DNA from: Goekera deserti
Lineage (GTDB): Bacteria > Actinomycetota > Actinomycetes > Mycobacteriales > Geodermatophilaceae
Length of the DNA stretch: 64,000 nucleotides
Reading direction: 5' to 3'
Assembly (NCBI RefSeq): GCF_010685995.1
Contig: NZ_JAAGWK010000012.1
Span: forward strand, 1 to 64,000
The stretch's first letter is position 1. Each line of letters begins with the position of its first letter. This document shows positions 63,853 through 64,000 of this stretch, in pieces. Below the pieces are notes generated by a model. The model did not search any database and had not been told where the DNA came from. It worked only from the letters and a program-made list of their open reading frames with translations. Position numbers and translations under genes: made by a program.

Positions 63853-64000
<148 letters not shown>

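Overview
The window is very GC-rich DNA from an actinobacterium. The markers are RbpA, OpcA, an SufR-led suf operon, GTG starts everywhere, and genes coupled by 1-4 base overlaps. The repeats and gene content make me think of a Geodermatophilaceae-type genome (Blastococcus, Modestobacter, Geodermatophilus); the family is an inference.

Positions 1-13,300 are an accessory island, visibly lower in GC and patchier in codon use than the rest. It is cut into units by three direct copies of the first 138 bases of a quinone-oxidoreductase gene (4897, 9050, 13301). Only the third copy runs on into a complete gene (13301-14272). The two complete units are almost the same size (4153 and 4251 bp from repeat to repeat). 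Each holds one minus-strand operon that looks like a defence system. Unit B (5178-8964) has two class III nucleotide cyclases, a PycTM-like membrane effector, and a cyclase-like domain fused to helical repeats: an enlarged Pycsar-type cyclic-pyrimidine system. Unit C (9223-13147) has a HIRAN-domain protein, a SIR2-like NADase and a protein with a HEPN RNase motif. The part-unit to the left (1-4800) carries a PD-(D/E)XK-type nuclease-fold protein, a DUF2971 protein, a zinc-cluster/GIY-YIG-like protein and an unknown. No integrase or transposase is visible.

From 13.3 kb the window is a core chromosomal block. As I recall the Mycobacterium tuberculosis map, its order runs collinear with Rv1436-Rv1481: moxR-DUF58-VWA, a RipA-like NlpC/P60 hydrolase, aconitase, a small HTH protein, an ABC-F ATPase and an enoyl-CoA hydratase, the suf operon (sufR-B-D-Rieske-C-S-U-T), ctaA and ctaB for heme A, then tkt-tal-zwf-opcA-pgl (pentose phosphate pathway), secG, and tpiA-pgk-gap (lower glycolysis). 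Lineage-specific genes sit between these: DUF4132, acyl-CoA synthetase, PAP2, SDR, CbiX-like chelatase, ABC exporter, and a tandem pair of giant SCO7613-like membrane proteins.

Two families of short structured repeats lie next to stop codons in the core part. One is a 32-bp perfect palindrome with a conserved 17-base leader (two copies). The other is a two-stem hairpin of fixed geometry with a conserved loop GAGCYTGCGA (three copies). In both, the stems differ between copies by compensating changes. One copy may have lengthened the DUF4132 reading frame and another falls in the 5' end of pgl. A candidate SufR operator overlaps the sufR start. No rRNA, tRNA or CRISPR array was recognised.
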